From positions 915,339 through 979,338 of the forward strand of contig OX638329.1 of assembly GCA_951812755.1 (NCBI GenBank): 64,000 bases of DNA. Reading direction: 5' to 3'. The position numbers and the translations under genes are program-made. The notes under the pieces are model-generated. The model was not told the origin of the DNA, did no database searches, and saw only the letters and a program-made list of their open reading frames with translations. This document shows, piece by piece, positions 10,178-17,751 of this stretch. The first letter of the stretch is position 1. Each line of letters begins with the position of its first letter. Source of the DNA: an uncultured Latescibacterota bacterium. GTDB lineage: Bacteria; Latescibacterota; UBA2968.

Positions 10178-11011
10178 GTGAAGACTTTGAGAAAACTTAT
10201 CGCTCGCTGGCGCGTACAGGCTTATCTGGATTTTATGTGGATGACGCGGGATTTTCGGTTTTTTTTCATTAATATTGTTTCCGATATCATTCTCAATCTC
10301 GCGGGTGTTACAGCGGTTTTTCTGCTGGCCGAACGGTTTCAGGGTATTGGCCTGTGGTCGCGCGATCAGATTATTTTTATGCTGGGTTATGCCGCGCTTG
10401 TTCGCGGTCTTTTAGATATGGGGTTTAGCTATAATGTTTTGCATATCAGCCGCCGCATTGGGCGCGGTCAGATGGATCATACGCTGGTGCAACCCCAGCC
10501 GGTGTGGATGGGGTTGTTGACCGAGGGTTTTATGCCGTTTTCCGGGTCGTGGTCTTTGCTGACGGGGATTGGTATTTGGACCTGGGCTATTTTTCAGCTC
10601 GATGCGGTATTTCCGCTGTACTGGTGGCTGATGTTTTTCTGCAATCTCGCGTCTTCCTGCGCGATTGTGCTGGCTTTTTCTTATGCGTGGGGAAGTCTGG
10701 CTTTTTGGGCGCCGGTTGCTGCTGAGGAAATTAGCAGCCGCGCGGTCAATTTTATGTTTCAGCTCAAGTCTTTTCCTCTGGATGGTTTGAGTGTTTATGT
10801 GCTTACCAGTATGCTTACGGTTTTGCCCGTTGGATTTGTCGCGTGGTATCCCTGCCGCCAGTTGCTCGGCATTGCGCCGGCGAGTTTGTGGCATACGCCG
10901 CTTGTGGCGATGGTTTTCTCTCTTATTGCCTGGATTTTGTTTAAAAAAGGAATGCAGCACTATGAACAGACCGGATCACAGCGCTACCTCGGTTTCGGAC
11001 ATCGCGGTTAA
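10178..11011 (+). CDS. ABC-2 type transporter permease (second of pair)
   Basis: 277 residues from GTG 10178, chosen because AGGAGG stands 9 bases upstream; the frame is open further back but only through repeat sequence. The N-terminus is basic (VKTLRKLIARWRVQAYLDFMWMTRDFRFF), followed by six hydrophobic segments, as in COG3694-type ABC-2 permeases. It overlaps the start of the ATPase gene by 50 bp, so the two are probably translationally coupled. With the permease at 9214 it would form the membrane part of an exporter of unknown substrate. Confidence 0.8.
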   Translation: MKTLRKLIARWRVQAYLDFMWMTRDFRFFFINIVSDIILNLAGVTAVFLLAERFQGIGLWSRDQIIFMLGYAALVRGLLDMGFSYNVLHISRRIGRGQMDHTLVQPQPVWMGLLTEGFMPFSGSWSLLTGIGIWTWAIFQLDAVFPLYWWLMFFCNLASSCAIVLAFSYAWGSLAFWAPVAAEEISSRAVNFMFQLKSFPLDGLSVYVLTSMLTVLPVGFVAWYPCRQLLGIAPASLWHTPLVAMVFSLIAWILFKKGMQHYEQTGSQRYLGFGHRG

Positions 11012-11993
11012 GCTGACCGAGGTCGATAAAATTTTTTATCAGCGCCAGCGTTCGGAGAAGGTGCGGGATGTTTTCAAGAATTTGTTTCGGCCCAATGTCC
11101 GGGAGATTCGCGCGTTGCAGAAGGTGAATCTCGAGATTCGCCGCGGGGAGATTGTCGCTTATGCGGGTCCCAATGGTGCGGGAAAATCTACGACTGTGAA
11201 GCTGCTTTCCAGTGTTCTTGCACCTACTTCTGGAACGGTTCAGTGTCTGGGCATGGATCCGATGAAGGACCGCGTGCATTATGTCGAGCGCATCGGCGTG
11301 GTTTTTGGTCAGCGGACAGAGTTGTGGTGGGATCAGCCGGTTGCGGCGAGTTTTGAGTGGAAGCGCGTGGTTTGGGATATTCCCCGGGACCGGTATAATA
11401 CGATGCTCGATTTTGTGAAGGATCTTCTGGGTATTGGCGAGTTTTTCAATAGTCTCGCGCGTCAGCTCAGTCTGGGGCAAAAGATGCGGGCGGATCTCGC
11501 GCTTATGCTTATGCACGAGCCTGAGATTCTCTTTTTGGATGAACCCACTATCGGGGTTGATGTGCTTGCGAAACGCAATATGCTGGAGTTTATCAAGAAT
11601 CTCAATGGGGAAAAGGGCGTTACGGTTATGATCACGAGCCACGATATGGATGAGCTGGAGCAACTCGCCGGGCGCATTGTGATGATCGATAAGGGACATA
11701 TCGCTTTTGACGGAGATTTTGGGCAATTGCGCGGTCAATTTGGCGACCGTCGGCATCTTATTATTGAGACTGCCGATACGTCTCCGCCGCAACTTTCAGG
11801 CGTTCAATTTATCGAGAGCGAAGGCAATCGCCATCACTTTACGTTTGATGCGGCACAAATATCGATACCCGCGCTGCTCGATCAAGCAGCCGAGCAAACC
11901 ACGATTCGCGATGTGGAAACACACCGCGCCCCGATTGACGATGTGATTGCGGATATGTATGAGGGTTGGGACGGAGAAGGAGGGGAGGAATAG
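10962..11993 (+). CDS. ABC transporter ATP-binding protein (COG4586-like)
   Basis: 343 residues. Walker A GPNGAGKST is at 69-77. The signature is LSLGQKMRADLALML, and Walker B plus the D-loop is ILFLDEPTIGVDVLAKRN. The switch histidine is in TSHDMDELEQL. The LSLGQ(x)MRAD form of the signature and the long N-terminal stretch before the Walker A (FKNLFRPNVREIRAL) match the uncharacterised ABC-2 ATPases that travel with paired permeases. The start at ATG 10962 is preceded by AAGGA; an upstream frame extension would run through the permease gene and is ignored. It energises export by the two preceding permeases. About 90 residues after the nucleotide-binding core form an accessory domain. Confidence 0.9.
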   Translation: MNRPDHSATSVSDIAVKLTEVDKIFYQRQRSEKVRDVFKNLFRPNVREIRALQKVNLEIRRGEIVAYAGPNGAGKSTTVKLLSSVLAPTSGTVQCLGMDPMKDRVHYVERIGVVFGQRTELWWDQPVAASFEWKRVVWDIPRDRYNTMLDFVKDLLGIGEFFNSLARQLSLGQKMRADLALMLMHEPEILFLDEPTIGVDVLAKRNMLEFIKNLNGEKGVTVMITSHDMDELEQLAGRIVMIDKGHIAFDGDFGQLRGQFGDRRHLIIETADTSPPQLSGVQFIESEGNRHHFTFDAAQISIPALLDQAAEQTTIRDVETHRAPIDDVIADMYEGWDGEGGEE

Positions 11994-12058
11994 GAGGGAA
12001 TGGATTTGTTAAAATAGTATCAGGCGACCTGTTCCTTCTGGAAACCTTTTACAATTTT

Positions 12059-12113
12059 ACGCGATGTGTGACTTTAAAAGTAAATGTGCTACTACGCTAT
12101 GTCATGCTGAGGA
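12059..12113. repeat. Truncated end of family A element
   Basis: This 55-bp stretch, from GCGATGTGTGACTTT to GTCATGCTGAGG, is the inverted right end of the family A element. It stops where the family B copies begin, as if the rest of the element had been lost or replaced. Confidence 0.6.
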
Positions 12114-12121
12114 AGCCGCTA

Positions 12122-12425
12122 GTGCATCGTGGCAAAAAAGGCTGTGCATATCGATCTTACTTGCGGTTGTCATTGCGGCATGGTTTAAGCCGCCACGCGA
12201 AGCACAACGCCAGTAATCCAGAAGGTTTTGCTGTTCGCTTCTATATGGGGCATGGCTTACGTCACCATGCACTAGTACATCTCGGCAAAAGAAACTGGTC
12301 ATATCAATTTGACTTGCGGTTGTCATTGCGGCATGGTTTAAGCCGCCACGCGAAGCACAACGCCAGTAATCCAGAAGGTTTTGCTGTTCATGTCTATATG
12401 GGGCATGACTTACGCCACGATGCAC
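12122..12425. repeat. Two tandem family B elements (TA-flanked)
   Basis: Copy 1 is 12122-12272 and copy 2 is 12275-12425, 151 bp each, separated and bordered by TA. The ends are GTGCATC(G) and (C)GATGCAC in inverted orientation. TA duplication with short inverted ends is the habit of Tc1/mariner-IS630 type elements, so these are probably non-autonomous relatives. Both carry the REP-like core GCGGCATGGTTTAAGCCGC and a 21-bp internal segment missing from the copies at 24736 and 43757. Open frames across this pair are repeat artefacts. Confidence 0.8.
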
Positions 12426-12952
12426 TAATTGACGGATTTGACGATTTCGATCTTGACTCTGGCAACGCCTTCATTGACCATGTCGAGTTTTTTGGCCGCG
12501 CCGAGGGAGAGGTCGAGGATGCGATCCCCAACAAAGGGCCCGCGGTCATTTACTTTGACGACGACGGATTTGCCGTTGCCAAGGTGGGTGACGCGGATTA
12601 TTGTGCCGAGGGGCAGTTCGCGGTGTGCGGCGGACAGGCCGTTCATGTCGTAGATTTCACCGCTGGCTGTTGGTCGTCCGTGAAATTTGTGCGCGTAGTA
12701 AGATGTGTAGCCTATTTGAGAAGATCGGTATTTTGGAGATGGAGACACGGCTTTGGCGGGTTTGGAGGGTTTGGGTTTGTCTGTGATGGGTTTTGTGCGA
12801 TAGCGGGGGTGCGATGCACATCCCATGATAGAGACGCAGAGGAGGATGCAGAGCAGGTGGGAAATTTTATTGCGCCGCAGGTGGTTGCATGCTGCCGACG
12901 AGGTCGGATATGCGGTCGATTTCATGTGTTTTGCAATAGTCTGCAATGCCAT
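12425..12952 (-). CDS. rlpA: RlpA-like septal ring lytic transglycosylase, lipoprotein
   Basis: 175 residues from ATG 12952, chosen for the GGAG 7 bases upstream; ATG 12925 is an alternative. A lipoprotein signal ends in IMGCAS (Cys45). The double-psi beta-barrel follows at about 79-165 with the family motifs TASGEIYD, AAHRELPLGT, VNDRGPF and RILDLS. RlpA proteins cleave naked glycan strands or bind the septum at the outer membrane. The gene overlaps the end of pyrD by 86 bp. Its TAG stop uses the TA that borders the family B insertion, so the original C-terminus may have been slightly different. No SPOR domain is present. Confidence 0.88.
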   Translation of the reverse strand: MALQTIAKHMKSTAYPTSSAACNHLRRNKISHLLCILLCVSIMGCASHPRYRTKPITDKPKPSKPAKAVSPSPKYRSSQIGYTSYYAHKFHGRPTASGEIYDMNGLSAAHRELPLGTIIRVTHLGNGKSVVVKVNDRGPFVGDRILDLSLGAAKKLDMVNEGVARVKIEIVKSVN

Positions 12953-13811
12953 CGAGTATCTCCAGGGCTGCGAGAGGGCGAACAAAGGTTGTGGTTCCGA
13001 CTTGAATGGCGGATGCGCCAATGATGAGAAATTCAATGGCGTCGCGCGCTGTGGCTATGCCGCCCATGCCGATGACCGGGATAGAGACCCGTTCGACGAC
13101 TTTCCAGAGCAGGGCGAGGGCGACGGGTTTGATCGCGGGGCCAGATAAACCGCCTGTGATATTTCCGAGGGTAGGGCGGCGCGTGTCTATGTCGATGGCC
13201 ATGCCCAGCAGGGTGTTGATGAGGGCGATGCCGTCCGCTCCGCCTTCTTCGACTGCGCCAGCTATGGCGGCGATGTCGGTTACGTTTGGGGTGAGTTTGA
13301 CGATGATGGGTAATTGCGATACGGCTTTGACGGCTCGGGTTACGTTGTGGGCGGCGCGCTCGGAACAGCCAAAGAGCATGCCGCCGTCTTTCATGTTGGG
13401 CGATGAGATGTTGAGTTCGAGTGCGTCTATTCCGTCGAGGTCGTTGAACCGGGCGGCCATGTCGGCAAATTCCCGGTCCGATGTTCCCGCTATGCTGACG
13501 ATGCGTCCGGTGTTGAGTTTAGCGAGGGGTGGGACTTTTTCGGCGATGAATGCGTCGATGCCCGGGTTGGTCAGGCCAATGGCGTTGAGCATGCCGGATG
13601 GGGTTTCGGCAGTGCGCGGCGGTGGGTTGCCCGCCCGGGGGTGATAGGTGATGGTTTTTGTGACGATGCCGCCGATTTTGCTCAGGTCAAAGAGGGATGC
13701 GTATTCGGCGCCGTGTCCAAAAGTTCCCGAGGCCATGATGACGGGGTTTTTAAGGGTGAGCCTTTTGGCGATTTTTGTCGAGAGATTCAATTGTTTGGCA
13801 GAGTTGGACAT
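12867..13811 (-). CDS. pyrD: Dihydroorotate dehydrogenase, class 1 catalytic subunit
   Basis: 314 residues, the normal length for the class 1B catalytic subunit. It oxidises dihydroorotate to orotate with FMN. Visible motifs are MASGTFG (26-32), the NPPPR region (62-66), LELNISSPN (131-139), KLTPNV and GMGGIA. The electron-transfer partner PyrK is encoded 22 kb away at 35525-36325, which supports class 1B-like chemistry with NAD. The position normally held by the catalytic Cys of class 1 enzymes (SCPN) is Ser137 here (SSPN), as in class 2 and the Sulfolobus class 1S enzyme. The gene shares its 3' end with rlpA. Confidence 0.93.
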   Translation of the reverse strand: MSNSAKQLNLSTKIAKRLTLKNPVIMASGTFGHGAEYASLFDLSKIGGIVTKTITYHPRAGNPPPRTAETPSGMLNAIGLTNPGIDAFIAEKVPPLAKLNTGRIVSIAGTSDREFADMAARFNDLDGIDALELNISSPNMKDGGMLFGCSERAAHNVTRAVKAVSQLPIIVKLTPNVTDIAAIAGAVEEGGADGIALINTLLGMAIDIDTRRPTLGNITGGLSGPAIKPVALALLWKVVERVSIPVIGMGGIATARDAIEFLIIGASAIQVGTTTFVRPLAALEILDGIADYCKTHEIDRISDLVGSMQPPAAQ

Positions 13812-13915
13812 TTGATTCAGGGCATTCCCTTTTGCGCTGTGGCTGCAAGCCCTATATACTATTTTTTTGTTCTAACTTCGTCAAGGAAAAAGCGCAAAAT
13901 TTGGAGGGTTGAACC

Positions 13916-14788
13916 ATGATTATTGACGCGCATAATCACATTTATTATCACGGCTTGAATGCCGAGGGTGTGCTGAATGAGATGGATCAGTTCGGCTATG
14001 ATGTGGCGTGGTTGCTTACGTGGTATTTGCCGCCGGGTGAGCATGTCGCGAGTAGCCATCGCGTGTTTAATCCGGTCAATGCGCGGGCCGATGGCACGCA
14101 TGCGGGAACGACGTTGAATGATCTTTCGCGGGCGTGTGAGAGATATCCGGATCGTTTTGTTGCGGGATATTGTCCCTGTCCTTCAGAGGGCGATGCGGCA
14201 GGGCTTTTTGAGGCGGCGTATTATTCGCATGGTGTTCGGGTGTGTGGGGAGTGGAGCTATCGGATGTTGTTGAATGATCCGCGTGCGATTTTGTTGTTCC
14301 GCAAGGCGGGCGAGTTGGGTGCGCCAGTGGTTTTGCATATCGATACGCCGTTTTTGAATGGGGTGTATCAGGAGAATTGGTATGGCGGGGAGATTGGCGC
14401 GCTGGAGCAGGCGTTGCAGGCGTGTCCGGATACGATATTTGTCGGTCACGCGCCCGGGTTCTGGCGGCATGTGAGTGGGGATGAGGCGACGGATGCGGAA
14501 GTATATCCTTCGGGAGAGATTGTGCCGGGGGGGCGCTTGTTCGATTTGTTTGCACACTATGCGAATCTCTGGGCGGATTTGTCGGCGGGTTCGGGTTTGA
14601 ATGCTTTGCAGCGGATGGCGGATGGGGGGCGGGATTTTTTGATTGAATATCAGGATCGTTTGCTGTTTGGGCGCGATGCTCCGGGGAATGCGTTGCAGGT
14701 GCATCTGGAGGCGTTGGATTTGCCGCGGGATGTCAGGCGGAAGATTTATTGCGAGAATGCACTGCGTCTGGTTCCTTTGGAGAGGTAA
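13916..14788 (+). CDS. Metal-dependent hydrolase, amidohydrolase 2 type
   Basis: 290 residues forming a TIM-barrel amidohydrolase. DAHNH (4-8) holds the first metal pair, VVLHID and FVGHAPGFW supply further histidines, and LLFGRDAPG supplies the terminal aspartate. This is the COG2159-like group that includes decarboxylases and lactonases; the substrate is not evident. GGAGGG precedes the ATG. It lies 18 bp before the sialidase-like gene on the same strand, suggesting joint expression and perhaps a role in handling a sugar acid or lactone. No signal peptide, hence cytoplasmic. Confidence 0.82.
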   Translation: MIIDAHNHIYYHGLNAEGVLNEMDQFGYDVAWLLTWYLPPGEHVASSHRVFNPVNARADGTHAGTTLNDLSRACERYPDRFVAGYCPCPSEGDAAGLFEAAYYSHGVRVCGEWSYRMLLNDPRAILLFRKAGELGAPVVLHIDTPFLNGVYQENWYGGEIGALEQALQACPDTIFVGHAPGFWRHVSGDEATDAEVYPSGEIVPGGRLFDLFAHYANLWADLSAGSGLNALQRMADGGRDFLIEYQDRLLFGRDAPGNALQVHLEALDLPRDVRRKIYCENALRLVPLER

Positions 14789-14806
14789 TAATATAAGGGA
14801 GAAAAA

Positions 14807-15832
14807 ATGAAAACAAATGTATTTACCAGTGGACAAGATGGATATCACACGTATCGCATTCCCGCGTTGCTGGTGACAAAGGCGGGGACGTTGCTGGCGT
14901 TTTGCGAGGGGCGGCGCACGGGGCGCGGGGATCACGGGGATCTCGATTTGCTGGTGAAGCGATCGGAGGACGGTGGGGAGACGTGGTCTGAACAGTTGTT
15001 GATTTACGGGGAGCCTGGAGAGGTGACGATTGGCAATCCGTGTCCTGTGGTGGATGGCGATACGGGTGTGATCTGGTTGCCGTTTTGTCGGGAGAATGAC
15101 GATGTGTTCATGACGCATAGTGGGGATGATGGGGAGACGTGGGCCGATCCTGTGGATATTACTGCGGATGTGAAGATGCCTGCGTGGGGTTGGTATGCGA
15201 CGGGTCCGGGGGTTGGGATTCAATTGCAACGCGGGGAACACAGGGGGCGGCTGGTGATTCCGTGCGATCATCGCGAGGATGGGAATTATGGGAATGGTTC
15301 ACATGCGATTTATAGCGATGACCACGGGGCAACTTGGCAATTGAGTGCGTTGATTGCGCCAGGTGCGAATGAGTGTCAGGTTGTCGAGTTATCAGATGGG
15401 TCGTTGAAGATGAATATTCGGATGCAGACGTATAGCGAAGGGGTGCGGGGGATTTCGGTTAGCGGGGATGGTGGACACAATTGGTCAGAGGTTGTACACG
15501 ATGCGAATTTGCCGTGTCCGAAATGTCAGGCGAGTTTGATAGGCGAAGGCGACCGGTTGTTTTTTTCAAATCCCGTGTCGCTCACGCCGCCGGAAGAACC
15601 CGAAGCAGGAACACGGTTTTATCCGGGCAAGGGACGAGGAGAGCGCGTGAATATGACTGTGCGGTTGAGCGAGGATGGCGGGCAGACGTGGTCCCGGGAA
15701 AAGCTGTTGCACGAGGGTCCGGCAGCGTATTCCTGTTTGGCTCTGTTACCCGATGGAGATGTTGGGTGTTTGTATGAGGCGGGGGAAGAACATTCGTATC
15801 AATATCTGGTTTTTGAGCGGTTTAGAATTTGA
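14807..15832 (+). CDS. Sialidase-like exo-glycosidase with five Asp-boxes
   Basis: 341 residues, a six-bladed beta-propeller of the sialidase superfamily. The YRIP motif (16-19) carries the first arginine. Five Asp-boxes are visible: SEDGGETW (53-60), SGDDGETW (105-112), SDDHGATW (170-177), SGDGGHNW (219-226) and SEDGGQTW (288-295). Glu189 in GANE and Tyr308 in AAYS fit the nucleophile pair, and ERVNMTVR may give the third arginine. It has no signal peptide, so it would act in the cytoplasm or leave by another route. GGGAG precedes the ATG. It forms a pair with the preceding amidohydrolase. Whether the substrate is sialic acid cannot be told from sequence. Confidence 0.85.
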   Translation: MKTNVFTSGQDGYHTYRIPALLVTKAGTLLAFCEGRRTGRGDHGDLDLLVKRSEDGGETWSEQLLIYGEPGEVTIGNPCPVVDGDTGVIWLPFCRENDDVFMTHSGDDGETWADPVDITADVKMPAWGWYATGPGVGIQLQRGEHRGRLVIPCDHREDGNYGNGSHAIYSDDHGATWQLSALIAPGANECQVVELSDGSLKMNIRMQTYSEGVRGISVSGDGGHNWSEVVHDANLPCPKCQASLIGEGDRLFFSNPVSLTPPEEPEAGTRFYPGKGRGERVNMTVRLSEDGGQTWSREKLLHEGPAAYSCLALLPDGDVGCLYEAGEEHSYQYLVFERFRI

Positions 15833-15836
15833 TCTA

Positions 15837-16081
15837 AGAAGCTGTTTTAAAATTAATACCTGATGCTACGGATGTCCGGCGTTTTGTCATGCTGAGCGTA
15901 GCCGAAGCATCTTTTCCACCTGAGTTGGTATGAGATGAACTGGCCTGAGAGGCGGCCAGTTGTACCCCGCTCCTTCGACTCCGCTGCGCGGAGTTTATCT
16001 TGAGCGAAGCCGAAAGGCTCAGAATGACAGGGCAATAGCGCATCGCTGAGAAGGGGCAAAATGAATTTTAAAACAGTCTCT
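15837..16081. repeat. MITE-like element, family D copy 1
   Basis: The left end AGAAGCTGTTTTAAAATT and the inverted right end AGAGACTGTTTTAAAATT match at 16 of 18 positions. The 245-bp body holds two GTCATGCTGAGC / CTCAGAATGACA type stem-loop arms and no coding sequence. The second copy, at 17379-17564, lies on the other side of the next gene. Confidence 0.78.
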
Positions 16082-16099
16082 AATTAAAGGGAGTTCAAT

Positions 16100-17380
16100 G
16101 TGACCAGATTAATCTCTCAAATTGGCAGTGAACGCGCGACTTCTGGCGCGGGGAATAAGGTTGTTACGTACGAGGATAGGACGCATGTGGTCTGGCAGGA
16201 TGTTACAGGTGAGGGCTATTTTAACAGGGTTTGCACTTTTGATCGCGATACTGGGGAATGTTCGGGACCGTTTACGCTTAATCAGGGGCGCGATAATCAC
16301 GCGCGTCCGATTATAACGGTTGATCACGAGGGCTATTTGCAAGCCGTTATGAGCGGTCACAATTCGCCAGTGACATATCGGCGGTCGGTTCGTCCAAATG
16401 ATGCGAGTGAATGGACGGAGGGAGAGCCGGCTGGGTCGGGGACTTATCCGGTTGTTGTGTGCGGTTTGGACGATGCGCTCTATTTAACGTTGCGGTCGCC
16501 CAATCGCTGGGATGGTGTGGATTTTTATTCTAAGAGCAGAGATGGTGCCTGGGAAGCACGCGGAAAATTGGTCAAACGGCGTGAGGATTATACGGGTTAC
16601 GGTGCTTTTCAGACTGGTATGGCTGTCGGTGCAGATGGCGTTCTTCATCTTGTGATAGATTTTTACGAGGGTAGGGGGATTCGCGATCAGCGAGGGCTAC
16701 ATCAGGCTGTGTGTTATATGTGCAGCCGAGATGGTGGAGAGACATGGGAGAGAGCCGATGGTACGCGCATTGAATTGCCAGCGCGGCCCGAACAGCTCGA
16801 TATTCTCGTTCGGACTGAGGAGGATGAGCGCCACGAACCTATGCCCCGTCCCGAGGTTCTCTCACAGGGTTGTATCGTGGTTTCTTCTCAGGGACCACAT
16901 ATTCTCTATGTTTCGCATCTGGATGAGCCGGGTGAGATCGTTCATGCCTGGCGCGATGCAAAGGGCGTCTGGCAGCGAGAGTCCATTGATACGGGTTTTC
17001 CAGGCCACCGGCCAACGGGATGCCGCGGTGCATTTAGTATGGATGAAGCAGGTGCTCTTTATGCTTTGCTCGAGCTTCAGCCTCTCGGCAAGGGCTGGAA
17101 TGATGGCAAACCCACGCGTGGATTAAATTGGGAGACAGAGGATAAGCGTCTGGTCTGGTTGACTTTGAACGAGGGGGATAGGGATTGGAAGACACGGCTC
17201 GCGTTGCCTCAGGGTGCGATTTTTAATGAGGCGAATCTGGAACGGCCTACTGGCGCCAATACCATTTCCGGGGGACAATATCCACCTTTTGTTTTTTTTG
17301 ATGGGGAGTCTCGTTATCCAGATAAAGAAGCAGGTGAGGTGATCAATAATCGGGTGTTTTTTTTGTGGTTCAATCATTAG
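16100..17380 (+). CDS. BNR repeat-containing protein (BNR_4 type)
   Basis: 426 residues from GTG 16100, which has AGGGAG 6 bases upstream. Propeller-like sequence contains DNHARPIITVDHEGYL near residue 64 and SRDGGETW (an Asp-box) near 210. The NxHARPxIxxDxxGxL signature fits the BNR_4 family, which includes putative polysaccharide lyases. No signal peptide is seen. The stop codon TAG is formed by the first bases of the family D repeat at 17379, and another D copy ends 18 bp before the start. The gene is therefore exactly bracketed by repeats and may have been moved by them. Confidence 0.75.
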   Translation: MTRLISQIGSERATSGAGNKVVTYEDRTHVVWQDVTGEGYFNRVCTFDRDTGECSGPFTLNQGRDNHARPIITVDHEGYLQAVMSGHNSPVTYRRSVRPNDASEWTEGEPAGSGTYPVVVCGLDDALYLTLRSPNRWDGVDFYSKSRDGAWEARGKLVKRREDYTGYGAFQTGMAVGADGVLHLVIDFYEGRGIRDQRGLHQAVCYMCSRDGGETWERADGTRIELPARPEQLDILVRTEEDERHEPMPRPEVLSQGCIVVSSQGPHILYVSHLDEPGEIVHAWRDAKGVWQRESIDTGFPGHRPTGCRGAFSMDEAGALYALLELQPLGKGWNDGKPTRGLNWETEDKRLVWLTLNEGDRDWKTRLALPQGAIFNEANLERPTGANTISGGQYPPFVFFDGESRYPDKEAGEVINNRVFFLWFNH

Positions 17381-17564
17381 AAGCTGTTTTAAAATTAATA
17401 ACTGATGTTACGCATGTCCGGCGTTTTGTCATGCTGAGCGTAGCCGAAGCATCTTTTCCACCTATTTTAGTATTAGATTCTTCGACTTCGCTGCGCTCCG
17501 CTCAGAATGACAGGGCAATAGCGCATAGCCGAGAAGGGACAAAATGAGTTTTAAAACAGTCTCT
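17379..17564. repeat. MITE-like element, family D copy 2
   Basis: This is a 186-bp shorter version of the element at 15837, with the same TGTTTTAAAATT ends and the same GTCATGCTGAGCGTAGCCGA arm. Its first bases complete the stop codon of the upstream gene. The remaining 17565-17751 contains nothing recognisable beyond a likely leader of the next gene. Confidence 0.78.
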
Positions 17565-17751
17565 TAGTTTCTGGTTAGGGATTTGCATGGAGGAGATAGC
17601 GAGGAAAGAAAAGGATTGATCTGGCAGAAATTACCATATATATTTTAAATACAAGCGTGTGTATTAATCAGCCTGCCTATACTGACTAAGAGAGGTCGTT
17701 TTTAATTGTGTGAAAACGTTTGTGTTCCACTCTATTTTCCTGGAGAAAATA

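Noticed and set aside
12102-12425. 107-residue minus-strand frame with an internal 50-residue repeat
   Set aside because: It is simply the two tandem family B elements read in one frame; the same DNA occurs elsewhere as non-coding repeat.
12122-12425. Possible CRISPR-like array
   Set aside because: Only two units of 151 bp with no spacers; each has TA-flanked inverted ends of a small transposon.
11966-13024. 352-codon plus-strand frame across rlpA
   Set aside because: No ribosome-binding site, begins in the ATPase gene and repeats, and runs antisense to rlpA, which has clear family motifs.
14183-15271. 362-codon minus-strand frame
   Set aside because: Antisense to the amidohydrolase and sialidase-like genes, very rich in Arg/Pro/His/Ile as expected of a shadow frame.
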